Of a stretch of 40,517 bases of DNA, positions 32,191 to 40,164 are shown piece by piece. Origin of the DNA: a virus; the IMG/VR virus record IMGVR_UViG_3300025293_000009, positions 1-40,517 of that record. One strand, written 5' to 3'. A program made the position numbers and the translations under genes. The notes under the pieces were generated by a model. The model worked only from the letters and a program-made list of their open reading frames with translations. It was not told the DNA's origin and ran no database searches. Position 1 is the stretch's first letter; each line of letters opens with the position of its first letter.

Positions 32191-32655
32191 TTATTTCTTG
32201 CGATTACTCCCGAAAGAAACCCTTGTTTGCCTTTCCGGTTTCATCATAGGCATTCTGGGGTCATTCTCTCTAAGGTAATTATTGTCTATGCCATCCATCT
32301 GTTGATCCGCAGCGTTTTGATAATACTCTCTACGCTGTTGCACAATTTCGGATGGGCATTTACACAATAACAACCCTCCAACTTCAATTGCTCCTTCCTT
32401 CGCCCAACGCGAGTTTTCATCAGACAGAATTTTCAATTCTGGATGATCCTCGGACTTGACGGGTTCCCACCCCTCTCGAAACTTACTGGATACATTGGTG
32501 TTATCAGGTTGACCTACCATACTGGTACGAATCCATCTAAACTCCCAACCATCCCTTGGTTCAGGGTCAGGTAGAACATTTGGTGGAGACCACGATTTTT
32601 TCCGCTCTGTGGTTGCACGGGTTTCCTCCCTTCGGGGGGTGCGCTCTTCAGACAT
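32191..32655 (-). CDS. Acidic/basic mixed phage head-region protein
   Basis: This 154-residue protein overlaps the scaffold gene by eight bases. The N-terminus is polar (SEERTPRREETRATTERKKS), followed by PEPRDGWEFRWIRTSMVGQP, FREGWEPVKSEDHPELKILS, a short strand AIEVGGLLLCKCPSEIVQQR, and a helix ending with RMPMMKPERQTRVSFGSNRK. The W-E-F-R-W-I-R pattern with EGWEPV occurs in hypothetical proteins between scaffold and capsid genes of marine phages. No catalytic residues are seen. Role is probably in head assembly. Confidence 0.78.
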   Translation of the reverse strand: MSEERTPRREETRATTERKKSWSPPNVLPDPEPRDGWEFRWIRTSMVGQPDNTNVSSKFREGWEPVKSEDHPELKILSDENSRWAKEGAIEVGGLLLCKCPSEIVQQRREYYQNAADQQMDGIDNNYLRENDPRMPMMKPERQTRVSFGSNRKK

Positions 32656-33661
32656 TGTTCATATCCTTTATTAGTTGATTAGCATATTGCTGTGGTGTCA
32701 ACCCAAGCCTCTTTGCGAGGGAAACTTGGGTAGCCGTTAACTGCACTTTGCGTGGTCTTGCACTATTATTGCGTGTAGCTGGTGCTACCACGGAACTCTG
32801 GGATGTCGTAGTAGGTGGCTGTCCTTTTTCCACCCCAAAGTAATCAGGAAATACTTCCTTCATGCGTTTGTCAATCCTTGTATAATAATCTTCCGATTTT
32901 GGATCAACATTTTCTTGTCTAACCAGCTTCTCATGGATTCCATAAGCAAAACTGGTCATTTCGGGATCGCTCCCAAACCATTGATTTTTAGCTTGCCAAG
33001 AAACCGCCTCCTCATCTGGAATCGGCACCTGTCGTTGCTGTTGCTGTTGAGCATACTGCTGTTGCGCGTACTGCTGTTCAGCCATTTGAGCATCGTAAAC
33101 TGCTGCATCACTGTATTCCTCTGCACTTGCAGTATCCATTGTTGCTCTGGTCAACGCCTCTTGTGCCTTAACCATTTCGTCTGTGTTGCCCTGCTCGTAA
33201 GCCTCTTTGTATTTTTGTTGTGCTGCTTGGGTAGCAAAAGCTGCTCTTTCTTCAGCCTGTTTCCCCAAATATTGCTGACCATCGGAAACCAATTGGTTCA
33301 AACGATCATTCTCGGATTTAACACGCTGGGCATAAACAATTGCTTCATCACGCAGCTTGGCAGACTGTTCCTTCTTTCTTCGTTCCTGATGAAAGTCGTA
33401 CTTCAGTTTCTTAATACGCTGTTTTGCCAGCTTGCCTACATTGGCTATCTCCTTATCAACAGCCTCGTAATCAGTTTTATCTTTTTGATCCTTTACACGC
33501 TTGTCTTCTCTAGGAGTCTCATCGACAACTTCAATGTCCAACTCCGCTTGGACTTCAACATCTTCATTAGGTTTAGTGCCAATCTGTGATTTGATTCCCA
33601 AAAATTTCTCTTCGGAACTCATGCCTGTATCTTCTTGTGTTGTTTGTTCTGCTTCACTCAT
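32648..33661 (-). CDS. Scaffolding protein candidate
   Basis: This 337-residue protein overlaps the co-chaperonin gene by ATGA. It is highly charged and helical: an acidic N-terminus (SEAEQTTQEDTGMSSEEK), a basic coiled coil (KLAKQRIKKLKYDFHQERRK then EQSAKLRDEAIVYAQRVKSE), Ala/Gln repeats AQQQYAQQQYAQ, and a C-terminal part with PRKVQLTATQVSLAKRLGLT. Low hydrophobic content, coiled coils and position between portal and capsid match podovirus scaffold proteins. The C-terminal KVQLTATQVSLAKRLGL helix could be the capsid-binding end. The call is from pattern and context. Confidence 0.75.
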   Translation of the reverse strand: MSEAEQTTQEDTGMSSEEKFLGIKSQIGTKPNEDVEVQAELDIEVVDETPREDKRVKDQKDKTDYEAVDKEIANVGKLAKQRIKKLKYDFHQERRKKEQSAKLRDEAIVYAQRVKSENDRLNQLVSDGQQYLGKQAEERAAFATQAAQQKYKEAYEQGNTDEMVKAQEALTRATMDTASAEEYSDAAVYDAQMAEQQYAQQQYAQQQQQRQVPIPDEEAVSWQAKNQWFGSDPEMTSFAYGIHEKLVRQENVDPKSEDYYTRIDKRMKEVFPDYFGVEKGQPPTTTSQSSVVAPATRNNSARPRKVQLTATQVSLAKRLGLTPQQYANQLIKDMNNV

Positions 33662-34035
33662 ACTTTTTCTATTCCCCTTGGATCATCGACTACCGCCTCA
33701 ACATTGTCGTCATTGATCATACGAAGCTCCTTGCCATGAATCTTGATGCGCGTACCACTGAAAGCACGAAACAAGACAAAATCCCCAACCTGACACCAAG
33801 GTCCGGTTGGAAATCTTGTTTCATCCTTGTAGCAGTCAGGTCCCATTTTCATAACGAAGCCAACTATACTGGAGACTTCCTCGTATTGCAGGGTTTCCTG
33901 CGCCTTGAGAATGCCGCCTTCAGTCTTTTCTTCCTTGTCTGGGATTGCAATTAGGATTCGATAGCCAGTAGGCTCTGGCAACTGAGTTGCCTGTTTCTGT
34001 TCAATATTGTCATCAATATTAAGAGCGGTTTCCAT
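33658..34035 (-). CDS. GroES-type co-chaperonin
   Basis: This 125-residue protein has the Cpn10 pattern: GYRILIAIPDKEEKTEGG as first strand and approach to the mobile loop, GGILKAQETLQ as the mobile loop with an Ile-Leu pair, a strand SSIVGFVMKMGPDCY, CQVGDFVLFRAFSGTRIKIH as the core barrel, and ELRMINDDNVEAVVDDPRGI at the end. It is longer than bacterial GroES (about 97) because of an N-terminal extension and an insert around 70-80. It probably cooperates with the host GroEL in folding of the phage capsid, like T4 gp31. The next gene is the scaffold, overlapping by four bases, and no GroEL gene is present in the window. Confidence 0.85.
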   Translation of the reverse strand: METALNIDDNIEQKQATQLPEPTGYRILIAIPDKEEKTEGGILKAQETLQYEEVSSIVGFVMKMGPDCYKDETRFPTGPWCQVGDFVLFRAFSGTRIKIHGKELRMINDDNVEAVVDDPRGIEKV

Positions 34036-34048
34036 TGTTCCTCTCTTT

Positions 34049-34072
34049 GCGTGGAAAAAAAAGGGTTTCCAC
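34049..34072 (-). promoter_or_regulatory. Hairpin before the co-chaperonin gene
   Basis: Eight perfectly paired bases (cgtggaaa and tttccacg) enclose an eight-base loop in the 80-base gap ahead of the GroES-type gene. On the minus strand the Ts lie in the loop and no U run follows, so it is not a standard terminator. It could be an RNA processing or attenuation site. Confidence 0.35.
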
Positions 34073-34115
34073 GTTCCCCTTTAAATTCAGCACTTAACCG
34101 AAAAGAAGCACCGAA

Positions 34116-34322
34116 TTAGAGTCGCTCTAGTTCCTCCACAATGTCAAGAAACTCGCGCTCTGCGAGGGCTAACCCCTCGATTACGCCTGTTTGATGTTTG
34201 TATTCATCAAAATCAGCGCAGCTTCCAGTAGCGATATTATCAGCCTTATCGTTCATTAGGTCTCGCAATTTCGACTTAAATTTGTCGATTAGCGAACTGC
34301 CAATAAAATCACTTCTAGCCAT
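34116..34322 (-). CDS. Small helical protein after the portal
   Basis: This 68-residue protein overlaps the portal end by eight bases. It begins ARSDFIGSSLIDKFKSKLRD, then TGSCADFDEYKHQTGVIEGL and AEREFLDIVEELERL. It is helical, mixed in charge, with one Cys. Proteins with GSCADFxEYKxxxGxIxGL followed by AEREFLDLxE are frequent after portals in marine phages, so it is likely real. Its role is unknown. Confidence 0.78.
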   Translation of the reverse strand: MARSDFIGSSLIDKFKSKLRDLMNDKADNIATGSCADFDEYKHQTGVIEGLALAEREFLDIVEELERL

Positions 34323-36795
34323 TATTATTACCAGATGTTATGTCAGATGCAAGTTTAGCAGCAATCTCTGCTGCCTTGGTCGCTTCTTCACTGGTTATCT
34401 TCTCTCCTTTTGTTTTTGCATCAATTACATCACTGATAAGTTTTTGTTCCATTCCAGACTCGGCAATTTTCTCCTGCGACTCAATTCTCGCAAGCTCAAT
34501 TGCATCCTTAGCTTGGGCTTTCTGCATATCAACCTGAGCCTTCATCTGGTCAGCCTGTGCTTTACGTTGCACTTCGGCTTCCTTGATGTCCAGTTCACGC
34601 CTCTTGGCTTGTACCAGTGGGTCTTCCATTTGTTCCTGAATCTTCTGTTCCTGTTCTTCTATCTGCTGTTTCTGCAACAATTTCTCGGCTGCCTCTGCGA
34701 CCAGCGCGGAGAGTCGTTTCTCAATGGTTTCAGGCAATAGCTCACCCAATGGTGGTAATTCGGTGCCAAGCTCCATTTCAATTTCAGCTCGATACTTGAA
34801 TGCCAGATGCTCACGGATATGAGCTTCGACTGCTGCCTGCAATTGTTTCATCCCCTCTGGATTGCTTTCACCCATCTGCGCAAGCTCTGGGTCTTGCATC
34901 GCGGTCATGTGTACAGTAATGTGCGCTTCCTGATCCTGATACTCAAATGCCTTGACTGGTCTGCCATTAATCATGTCCATGTTCTCGGTAATCGGATCGG
35001 TTGGTACGCTCTCATCGTCAGGTGGAATAATCTTGTCGGCATCACGGATGCCAAGTGTGTCCAGCATTTGCCTGTGCAATTCTGGCAAGTTATACATTTC
35101 TGGAGACTGCGATGCCAATTGCAATGCAGCCTGATATTGCATGATTCGTTGTGCCATTGTCGCTGAGTTCGGATCAGAAACAGGCATCACATCGATTCGG
35201 TCATCAAAGTCTTCTATCTTGATGCCTGCTTCTGGCTCAACCTCATAGGGGTACTGAGGCGAGGTAAAATCCTTGATCACATTCACCAAAATATTAAATT
35301 CCTGTCGCATCGAGGCATGGAGCCTCGCTTGGATCGCACTCATTACTTTCATGGTGCGTTCCAGAATTGCCAAAGTGGTACCCACTGGAGCTTCTTGTTT
35401 CATGTCGGCTACATTGAGATCGGAAGCACTGGTAAAACGCCTGCCTTCCTCGACAATGTTACTCAATAACTGGTACAGGACTGTTGATGGTTCCTTGTAA
35501 GGCAGGAACGAAATATTGTCCCTGATTGCCCCACCGGGAACATCCACATCCCTAAACTCACCCGGCATAATCGGGGTATCATCGCCCTTGATCCTTAATC
35601 CTCTGGACTTCAGACCACCGGGAAGATTCGATAAAGTACCTGCATCCACCAATTGTCTTAACAAAGAGGTGGCTGATTTTGCCAATCCGCCAATCAAATG
35701 CACCAGCCCAAACCCATAAAACCCGATTCCGGGCAAATACTGGTAGTGTGCAAAATGCTGGCGCATCATCCTTTTTTCATCCTGTTCGTACCAGTTTCTG
35801 CGAACTGAGAGCACAATATTGCTGGAAAGATCGATGGTCACGACATAAGGCAAAGCAATGCCTGTCTCGTTTCCAGTCTCATCGGTATCTTCAAATCCCT
35901 CAAGGTCTATATTGACCATCATTTCCAGCAATGTGTAGCGATTGTCAAAGTCATACGAGGACCTGTCTCCTGTCAGCTCATCGTATTTCTTCCTGATGTC
36001 GTCAGGATCAGGGGAAGCATCAGGGAGTTTAATATCCCGATAAAATCCAGATACCTGCAATTTACGCACATCGTTGGCATTTTTCTTCATCACATGGGTA
36101 GCACGATCCGCCATCTGCAAGTCGGTTGCCCCATAAGACACAATAAAATCTTCTGCGGGAACGAAAATAGCACAGGGTCGTCCCATGTTCGGGTCGTAAT
36201 AGACTTTCCTGAAAGCCGATCCCGCCAAAGGCAATGAGAACAACAGCTTCTCGGTCTCTGTCCTGTACTCTGTCATTTTGTCGGTCAACAGGTAATTCAT
36301 GTAATTCTGTACCCGCATCGCCTGCTGTTCCTTTTCCTTGGTGTCCAGTCCAAGAACCTTGGTGTTGACGGGTCCAACCGAGGGAAATATTTCGGTAATC
36401 GCTTGGCTCTGGAAACGCACCACCGCTTCGGTGAGCATCGGGTGAAACACCCCACAGGCACCGGGCCATGGAAGGGTTCGATCTTCTATCTTCAATCCAA
36501 GCTGGTCAAGTCCTTTAACGTATGTATCTTCCCACTCACTGCGGGAATCCCGATCCCCTTGGTATTGCCCGATCAATTTTGAAGACAGCTTCTGCAATGC
36601 ATCATCGCTCATCTCATCGGCAAGGTTGGCAAAGAAATCACCAGTCTGTTCAAAGGCATTGGGATCAAAATCAATCAGCATCCCGCCATCTTCTGTTTCT
36701 GTTGCCAAAGCCTCAGGTGGCATAAGGTCAACTTCCACTCCTGCTTCGAGTTCCCCCTCTATCGGGGTTGCTGGGGTTATTCGTTCAATTGCCAT
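34315..36795 (-). CDS. Portal protein (P22-like)
   Basis: This 826-residue protein matches P22-type portals in length and order. It has a polar N-terminus, YQGDRDSRSEWEDTYVKGLD near 75-95, GACGVFHPMLTEAVVRFQSQ with AITEIFPSVGPV, the clip and stem region with YLPGIGFYGFGLVHLIGGLA and a helix TSLLRQLVDAGTLSNLPGGL, FLPYKEPSTVLYQLLSNIVE, and a long Gln/Glu/Lys coiled-coil C-terminus (EKLLQKQQIEEQEQKIQEQM). Twelve copies would form the DNA channel at one vertex, where the terminase docks. The C-terminal extension may form a barrel as in P22. The last 11 bases of the 49-residue gene overlap its start. Confidence 0.88.
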   Translation of the reverse strand: MAIERITPATPIEGELEAGVEVDLMPPEALATETEDGGMLIDFDPNAFEQTGDFFANLADEMSDDALQKLSSKLIGQYQGDRDSRSEWEDTYVKGLDQLGLKIEDRTLPWPGACGVFHPMLTEAVVRFQSQAITEIFPSVGPVNTKVLGLDTKEKEQQAMRVQNYMNYLLTDKMTEYRTETEKLLFSLPLAGSAFRKVYYDPNMGRPCAIFVPAEDFIVSYGATDLQMADRATHVMKKNANDVRKLQVSGFYRDIKLPDASPDPDDIRKKYDELTGDRSSYDFDNRYTLLEMMVNIDLEGFEDTDETGNETGIALPYVVTIDLSSNIVLSVRRNWYEQDEKRMMRQHFAHYQYLPGIGFYGFGLVHLIGGLAKSATSLLRQLVDAGTLSNLPGGLKSRGLRIKGDDTPIMPGEFRDVDVPGGAIRDNISFLPYKEPSTVLYQLLSNIVEEGRRFTSASDLNVADMKQEAPVGTTLAILERTMKVMSAIQARLHASMRQEFNILVNVIKDFTSPQYPYEVEPEAGIKIEDFDDRIDVMPVSDPNSATMAQRIMQYQAALQLASQSPEMYNLPELHRQMLDTLGIRDADKIIPPDDESVPTDPITENMDMINGRPVKAFEYQDQEAHITVHMTAMQDPELAQMGESNPEGMKQLQAAVEAHIREHLAFKYRAEIEMELGTELPPLGELLPETIEKRLSALVAEAAEKLLQKQQIEEQEQKIQEQMEDPLVQAKRRELDIKEAEVQRKAQADQMKAQVDMQKAQAKDAIELARIESQEKIAESGMEQKLISDVIDAKTKGEKITSEEATKAAEIAAKLASDITSGNNNG

Positions 36796-36934
36796 TGCTA
36801 AATTTCATTTCATCCTTTTTCCACAGCCTCAGGTCTTCCCTGTCCAACTCTTTTAGTTTGTTTTCTGGTTTTTTTTCTTCGATCAGCGTATAGCCTCTCT
36901 CATCTGGAAATATCAGGATTCGTTTCTTTTTCAT
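36785..36934 (-). CDS. 49-residue charged protein between terminase and portal
   Basis: The frame begins KKKRILIFPDERGYTLIEEK four bases after the terminase stop (GGAG lies inside the end of the terminase gene), and ends with TGA 11 bases into the portal gene. Nearly half the residues are charged, with a helical second half (ENKLKELDREDLRLWKKDEM). It closes the only gap between the two genes, and coupling to portal translation is likely. Small terminase or portal-accessory function is possible; no family is recognised. Confidence 0.6.
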   Translation of the reverse strand: MKKKRILIFPDERGYTLIEEKKPENKLKELDREDLRLWKKDEMKFSNGN

Positions 36935-36937
36935 AAA

Positions 36938-38434
36938 TTAGTAATACTCCGCTTTGCTTGGGTAAAATGGCTCATCTTCCTCGTCAGTGTAAAGGCTGAC
37001 GAAGCCACCCTGACGAAATCGTAACAGGGCTTGGGTACTGGAGTCCACCAAGTCATCGTGTTCCGCATTCGGAAACGCTGCAAATTCCTCGATCACTTCC
37101 TCTGCCCATCGGGTGTCTGGTGCCCAGACCGCGCCAGTGGCAAACAAATCCGCCACCGCGTTCACCCTTGCAATCTTGTCATTGCCCCTTGATGGGCTAA
37201 ATTCGGAGACTGGAATCCCCATCTGCCGCAGTTCAAAGATCAGGGGGGTACCCGCAGCTTTCGCTTCGACTACAAAGGCATCAGGTTCATACTTCTGCCA
37301 CATTTTGTAGGCTACTTTTTTCAGCTCTGGAAACTCCAGCCGTTCCTTGAACGCATCCAGCAAAATCAAGTTCGGTGCCTTCATCCCGTCTTCGTTGTCC
37401 ATGTAGAACACACCCCATGTGGTACAGGCAGAATAATCCGCCCTCTGGGTTTTCAGGAACGCGGTATCCCATGACTGGATCAAAAACTCGCATTTCGGTG
37501 GGGGTTTCTGTTCCCACACCTTCCACCATTCCCGCTTCACCAACGCACCTTCTTCGGCAGTCGGGTCTTGCTGGTACTGGGCTGACCATTTCGAGATCGG
37601 CAATTCATCCTTCAGGGCTTCCAGTTCTTCCTGTTTCCAAAAGCCGGGCCACAAGGATTTGCCTGAGGGCAAAATCGCTGGCAATTCAATCAGTTCCCAT
37701 TCCTCACCGCCCCTCTGGACACTGGTCTTGATCAACTGACCTGTTAAATCTTTTTGGTGCCATCGGGTCATTACCACCACAATCGAGCCACCGGGCTGCA
37801 ATCTCTGGCGTGGACCTGAGGTGTACCATTCAAATACCTTGTCAAATACCTTCGGATCGGCACTGGCACCTTCTTGCTCGGAATGGGGATCATCAATAAT
37901 CAATAAATCCGCACCTTTACCAGTCACCGCACCGCCAACCCCGATAGCGAAATACTCGCCACCCTTGTTGGTGTTCCAGCGACCTGCCGCTTTACTGTCT
38001 GCTTGCAGGTTCACCTTGTCGAAAACCTGCCGATAATCTTTCGATCCCACCAAGTTACGCACCTTCCTGCCGAATCCCACCGACAGTTCTGCGGTATGTG
38101 CGGTCTGAATGACCTTGCCATCTGGATTTAGCCCCAAAAACCATGCGGGCAAAAGATAGGAGGCAAATTCACTCTTGGTATGACGAGGAGGCATATTGAT
38201 GATCAGGCGTTTCAAATCGCCATTGATCACCCTGCCGAACTGTTCTGCCATAATGTGATGATGATCGCCCTCGATGAAGGCGGGCCACATAGCCCTGACA
38301 AACTTCAGGAAATCTTTCTCGCATCCCTCCCTGAACTGGGCTTTATGCAAAGCATCGAGATCGTTGAGCAACTCCACCTTCTGATCGTAGGGAAGGGAAG
38401 GGAGGATATTATTAATCTGCTGTTCCAGTTTCAT
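36938..38434 (-). CDS. terL: Terminase large subunit
   Basis: This 498-residue protein has both motor and nuclease parts. The ATPase has PPRHTKSE (82-89) as Walker A-like loop, LLIIDDPHSEQ (178-187) as Walker B with the catalytic acidic residue, and SIVVVMTRWHQKDLTGQLI as coupling motif. The RNase H-like nuclease has SWDTA (Asp323), VVEAKAAG (Glu390) and EHDDLVDS (Asp460/461) as metal ligands. It packages DNA into the head via the portal. The start overlaps the preceding gene by ATGA. A small terminase subunit was not recognised; a nearby HNH nuclease may assist cutting. Confidence 0.95.
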   Translation of the reverse strand: MKLEQQINNILPSLPYDQKVELLNDLDALHKAQFREGCEKDFLKFVRAMWPAFIEGDHHHIMAEQFGRVINGDLKRLIINMPPRHTKSEFASYLLPAWFLGLNPDGKVIQTAHTAELSVGFGRKVRNLVGSKDYRQVFDKVNLQADSKAAGRWNTNKGGEYFAIGVGGAVTGKGADLLIIDDPHSEQEGASADPKVFDKVFEWYTSGPRQRLQPGGSIVVVMTRWHQKDLTGQLIKTSVQRGGEEWELIELPAILPSGKSLWPGFWKQEELEALKDELPISKWSAQYQQDPTAEEGALVKREWWKVWEQKPPPKCEFLIQSWDTAFLKTQRADYSACTTWGVFYMDNEDGMKAPNLILLDAFKERLEFPELKKVAYKMWQKYEPDAFVVEAKAAGTPLIFELRQMGIPVSEFSPSRGNDKIARVNAVADLFATGAVWAPDTRWAEEVIEEFAAFPNAEHDDLVDSSTQALLRFRQGGFVSLYTDEEDEPFYPSKAEYY

Positions 38435-39330
38435 GGCAACTGTGCCTCAGGTATCCCGAAAGGCAGTTTTCCGCCTCTTTTCCAATGCCTTGGTGGAGCA
38501 ATAGTAACCACCTTGCCATTGACAACTCTAGGCACTCCAAGATGTTTCGTTGATACCTTGCTGCCTTCGGTCAAGATGTTGTCAATATTGCCCGGCTTAA
38601 TATGAATGTTGTCAACAATGTGCAACGCTTCTTCCAATGTGGTTGCGTTGCTGGTTCCCGGAGCCACGTTGATGCGTACATCGGCATCGATAAACTTTCT
38701 GCCACCTCTGGTTTCCGCGCCCTTGAGGGTTGGCGCATGATCGGAAACACGAACTGCAATCTTCGCTGGGTTGTCGGCTCCCAAACCTACGTTTTTCTCG
38801 ATATACAGATAATTAGATTTTCCGCTTTTCCCTTGCAGGATGTCTTCTGGCTTAAATCCAGCAATACTCTTGTTCTTGGTGGCGTAATCGGTCAGTATGT
38901 CTGTGCTTTTTTCAATTCTTTGCGGATTCAGGTGTGTAGCCAAATCCTGTGGGGTCATTGCTTTCAGGGTATCTGGATTATAGCGGGTAGGAGCGGGCGC
39001 ATCAATACGATTGAAATTCATCGCCTTGTCCCGAATCCCTCTGGCAAAATTTGCCAGCTTTTTGCCTGCGGTTCCAGCTTTTCCAACCTTGCTCACTGTC
39101 TTCAGCCCTGTACCCAAAGCAATACCGATGCCCGGAATCACATAGGACAGGTCTCCAAGCACTCCCAGTCCCTGAAATCCAGCCTGTCCAAGATTCCCTT
39201 GGCGGATATTCTGTAAAATACTGGCTCCCATGCCCTCGTCAGTGGGATACAGCCCCAATGCATCGGCAATGCCAGCACCGGGGGCAAAATACCCCGCAGT
39301 CGTTGCCAAGGACTTGATGCCCTCAGCCAT
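38431..39330 (-). CDS. Protein with SDH-type polyvalent-protein module, upstream of terminase
   Basis: This 299-residue protein overlaps the HNH gene by eight bases and the terminase by ATGA. Residues 10-75 are Gly-rich and hydrophobic (YFAPGAGIADALGLYPTDEG, VLGDLSYVIPGIGIALGTGL), possibly membrane-seeking. Residues 160-255 have SGKSNYLYIEKNVGLG, then KIAVRVSDHAPTLKGAE and ATTLEEALHIVDNIHI, a short module I associate with polyvalent or toxin-associated phage proteins, where R-x-SDH is conserved. It may be a packaged or ejected protein, oddly placed before packaging genes. Neither enzyme nor terminase small subunit is visible. Confidence 0.65.
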   Translation of the reverse strand: MAEGIKSLATTAGYFAPGAGIADALGLYPTDEGMGASILQNIRQGNLGQAGFQGLGVLGDLSYVIPGIGIALGTGLKTVSKVGKAGTAGKKLANFARGIRDKAMNFNRIDAPAPTRYNPDTLKAMTPQDLATHLNPQRIEKSTDILTDYATKNKSIAGFKPEDILQGKSGKSNYLYIEKNVGLGADNPAKIAVRVSDHAPTLKGAETRGGRKFIDADVRINVAPGTSNATTLEEALHIVDNIHIKPGNIDNILTEGSKVSTKHLGVPRVVNGKVVTIAPPRHWKRGGKLPFGIPEAQLP

Positions 39331-39673
39331 CCTGCAATTCCTGTAACTGTTCTAACAAATCGGTCTCCCTGCCATAGCGTTGTTCAAAATCCGTCTTGTG
39401 CGGGTGGCGGGAAACACATTCTGTGGTGTTGATGCCAGAACGATGATGGTTCCAGCAAAGTGGTATGGTCAAAAAATGCGCTCCCGCCTGTGTTTTGCCT
39501 TCCATATGATGGGGTTCACAAGGACTGAACACCCCAATCTCGTTCTGGCAGACAATACATCCCTGCTGGCAGATGAAATCCATCCATTTCTTCTCTTCTT
39601 TGGTCGGAGTGCGACCTTTCACGGCTCTATGCGCAGTCCCAAATACAGGATAATGAACAAAGCGAGCCGCCAT
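39323..39673 (-). CDS. HNH nuclease, Ref/DUF968-like
   Basis: This 116-residue protein has CIVC (Cys39, Cys42), PHH (54-56), CWNHH (Cys73, His76, His77), and the ending FEQRYG typical of Ref-like and DUF968 HNH proteins. Two Cys pairs or Cys/His sets bind zinc and the PHH His is the usual catalytic base. Phage HNH enzymes near terminases, such as HK97 gp74, are needed for specific genome cutting. Recombination use like P1 Ref is an alternative. It is the first gene of the long leftward run and starts 151 bases after the LexA-like gene. Confidence 0.82.
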   Translation of the reverse strand: MAARFVHYPVFGTAHRAVKGRTPTKEEKKWMDFICQQGCIVCQNEIGVFSPCEPHHMEGKTQAGAHFLTIPLCWNHHRSGINTTECVSRHPHKTDFEQRYGRETDLLEQLQELQDG

Positions 39674-39701
39674 ACCATTTTAAACCACATACACACCACC
39701 T

Positions 39702-39809
39702 AGTATAATACCAGTCTGGTATATCCCCTAAACTAAAACTCTGGTATTAATACAGCCTGTATTATTCTGGCTGGTATATTACCAGAGAGAGAATATCCAC
39801 TGGATTATA
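39702..39809 (-). promoter_or_regulatory. Operator array of CTGGTAT-type dyads at the head of the late operon
   Basis: In the 151-base gap between the LexA-like and HNH genes: ATACCAG-T-CTGGTAT at 39708-39722 (perfect, inverted order), CTGGTATTAATACAG at 39741-39755 and CTGGTATATTACCAG at 39771-39785 (the CTG-N9-CAG form, centres 30 bases apart). Degenerate half-sites lie between. A perfect minus-strand TATAAT is at 39804-39809 and TATACT at 39702-39707. These resemble LexA boxes (CTG-N10-CAG) with one base fewer. Confidence 0.7.
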
Positions 39810-39824
39810 GTATTAGACACCTCT

Positions 39825-40052
39825 TCACAGTTTCTTGTCAAGGCTTTTCAGGGTTAAATCGGCAGGACGTACAGTTCGTGGACCCTTTTTCACCAGTAAT
39901 CCCTTCATTACCAGTCCCCTGACGAGAAAATGTATGTGACTTTGGCTCTTTACCTCCAGACCTTGCGCTATTTCCTTGTAAGTGGGGGCACAACAGTGGT
40001 TTTCCCAGTAATTACGTACAAAATCCATTAACTCTTTCTCTCTTGGAAGCAT
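39825..40052 (-). CDS. LexA-type winged-helix DNA-binding protein without protease domain
   Basis: This 75-residue protein matches the LexA N-terminal domain: LPREKELMDFVRNYWENH as first helix, APTYKEIAQGLEVKSQSH as helix-turn-helix, IHFLVRGLVMKGLLVKKG as third helix and wing, ending RTVRPADL. The frame stops there, so the S24 self-cleaving domain and its linker are absent. It could not be relieved by RecA-driven self-cleavage. The ribosome site region has AAGGAATAGG. It is followed at once by the operator array described above, so it is probably its own regulator and that of the late run. It could repress or activate; which is unknown. Confidence 0.8.
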   Translation of the reverse strand: MLPREKELMDFVRNYWENHCCAPTYKEIAQGLEVKSQSHIHFLVRGLVMKGLLVKKGPRTVRPADLTLKSLDKKL

Positions 40053-40164
40053 TCCAGTACCTATTCCTTGCCAAAACCTTTAGCTTAACCCAGCCTGTAC
40101 CCTTCCCTTTACCTATACCTACCTCATCTCCTCCGAAACCCTTTACCAGTAGGCGATACAGAAG
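40053..40164. promoter_or_regulatory. Intergenic region between LexA-like gene and divergent frame
   Basis: On the minus strand this region has two GGTAAAGGG copies within 35 bases and a LexA-array-like half-site, ttaccag at 40143-40149, plus ccagtacc at about 40055. Autoregulation by the LexA-like protein is possible. No clear promoter was found. Confidence 0.35.

Noticed and set aside
32185-32200. Palindrome caagaa-ttat-ttcttg at the end of the 154-residue gene
   Set aside because: The stem is only six A/T-rich pairs and overlaps the stop codon; the following T-rich stretch is interrupted, so a terminator call is not supported.
39804-39841. TTGACA and TATAAT as one standard promoter
   Set aside because: Both hexamers are perfect but the spacer is 26 bases, far from 17, so only the TATAAT was kept as a possible -10 element.
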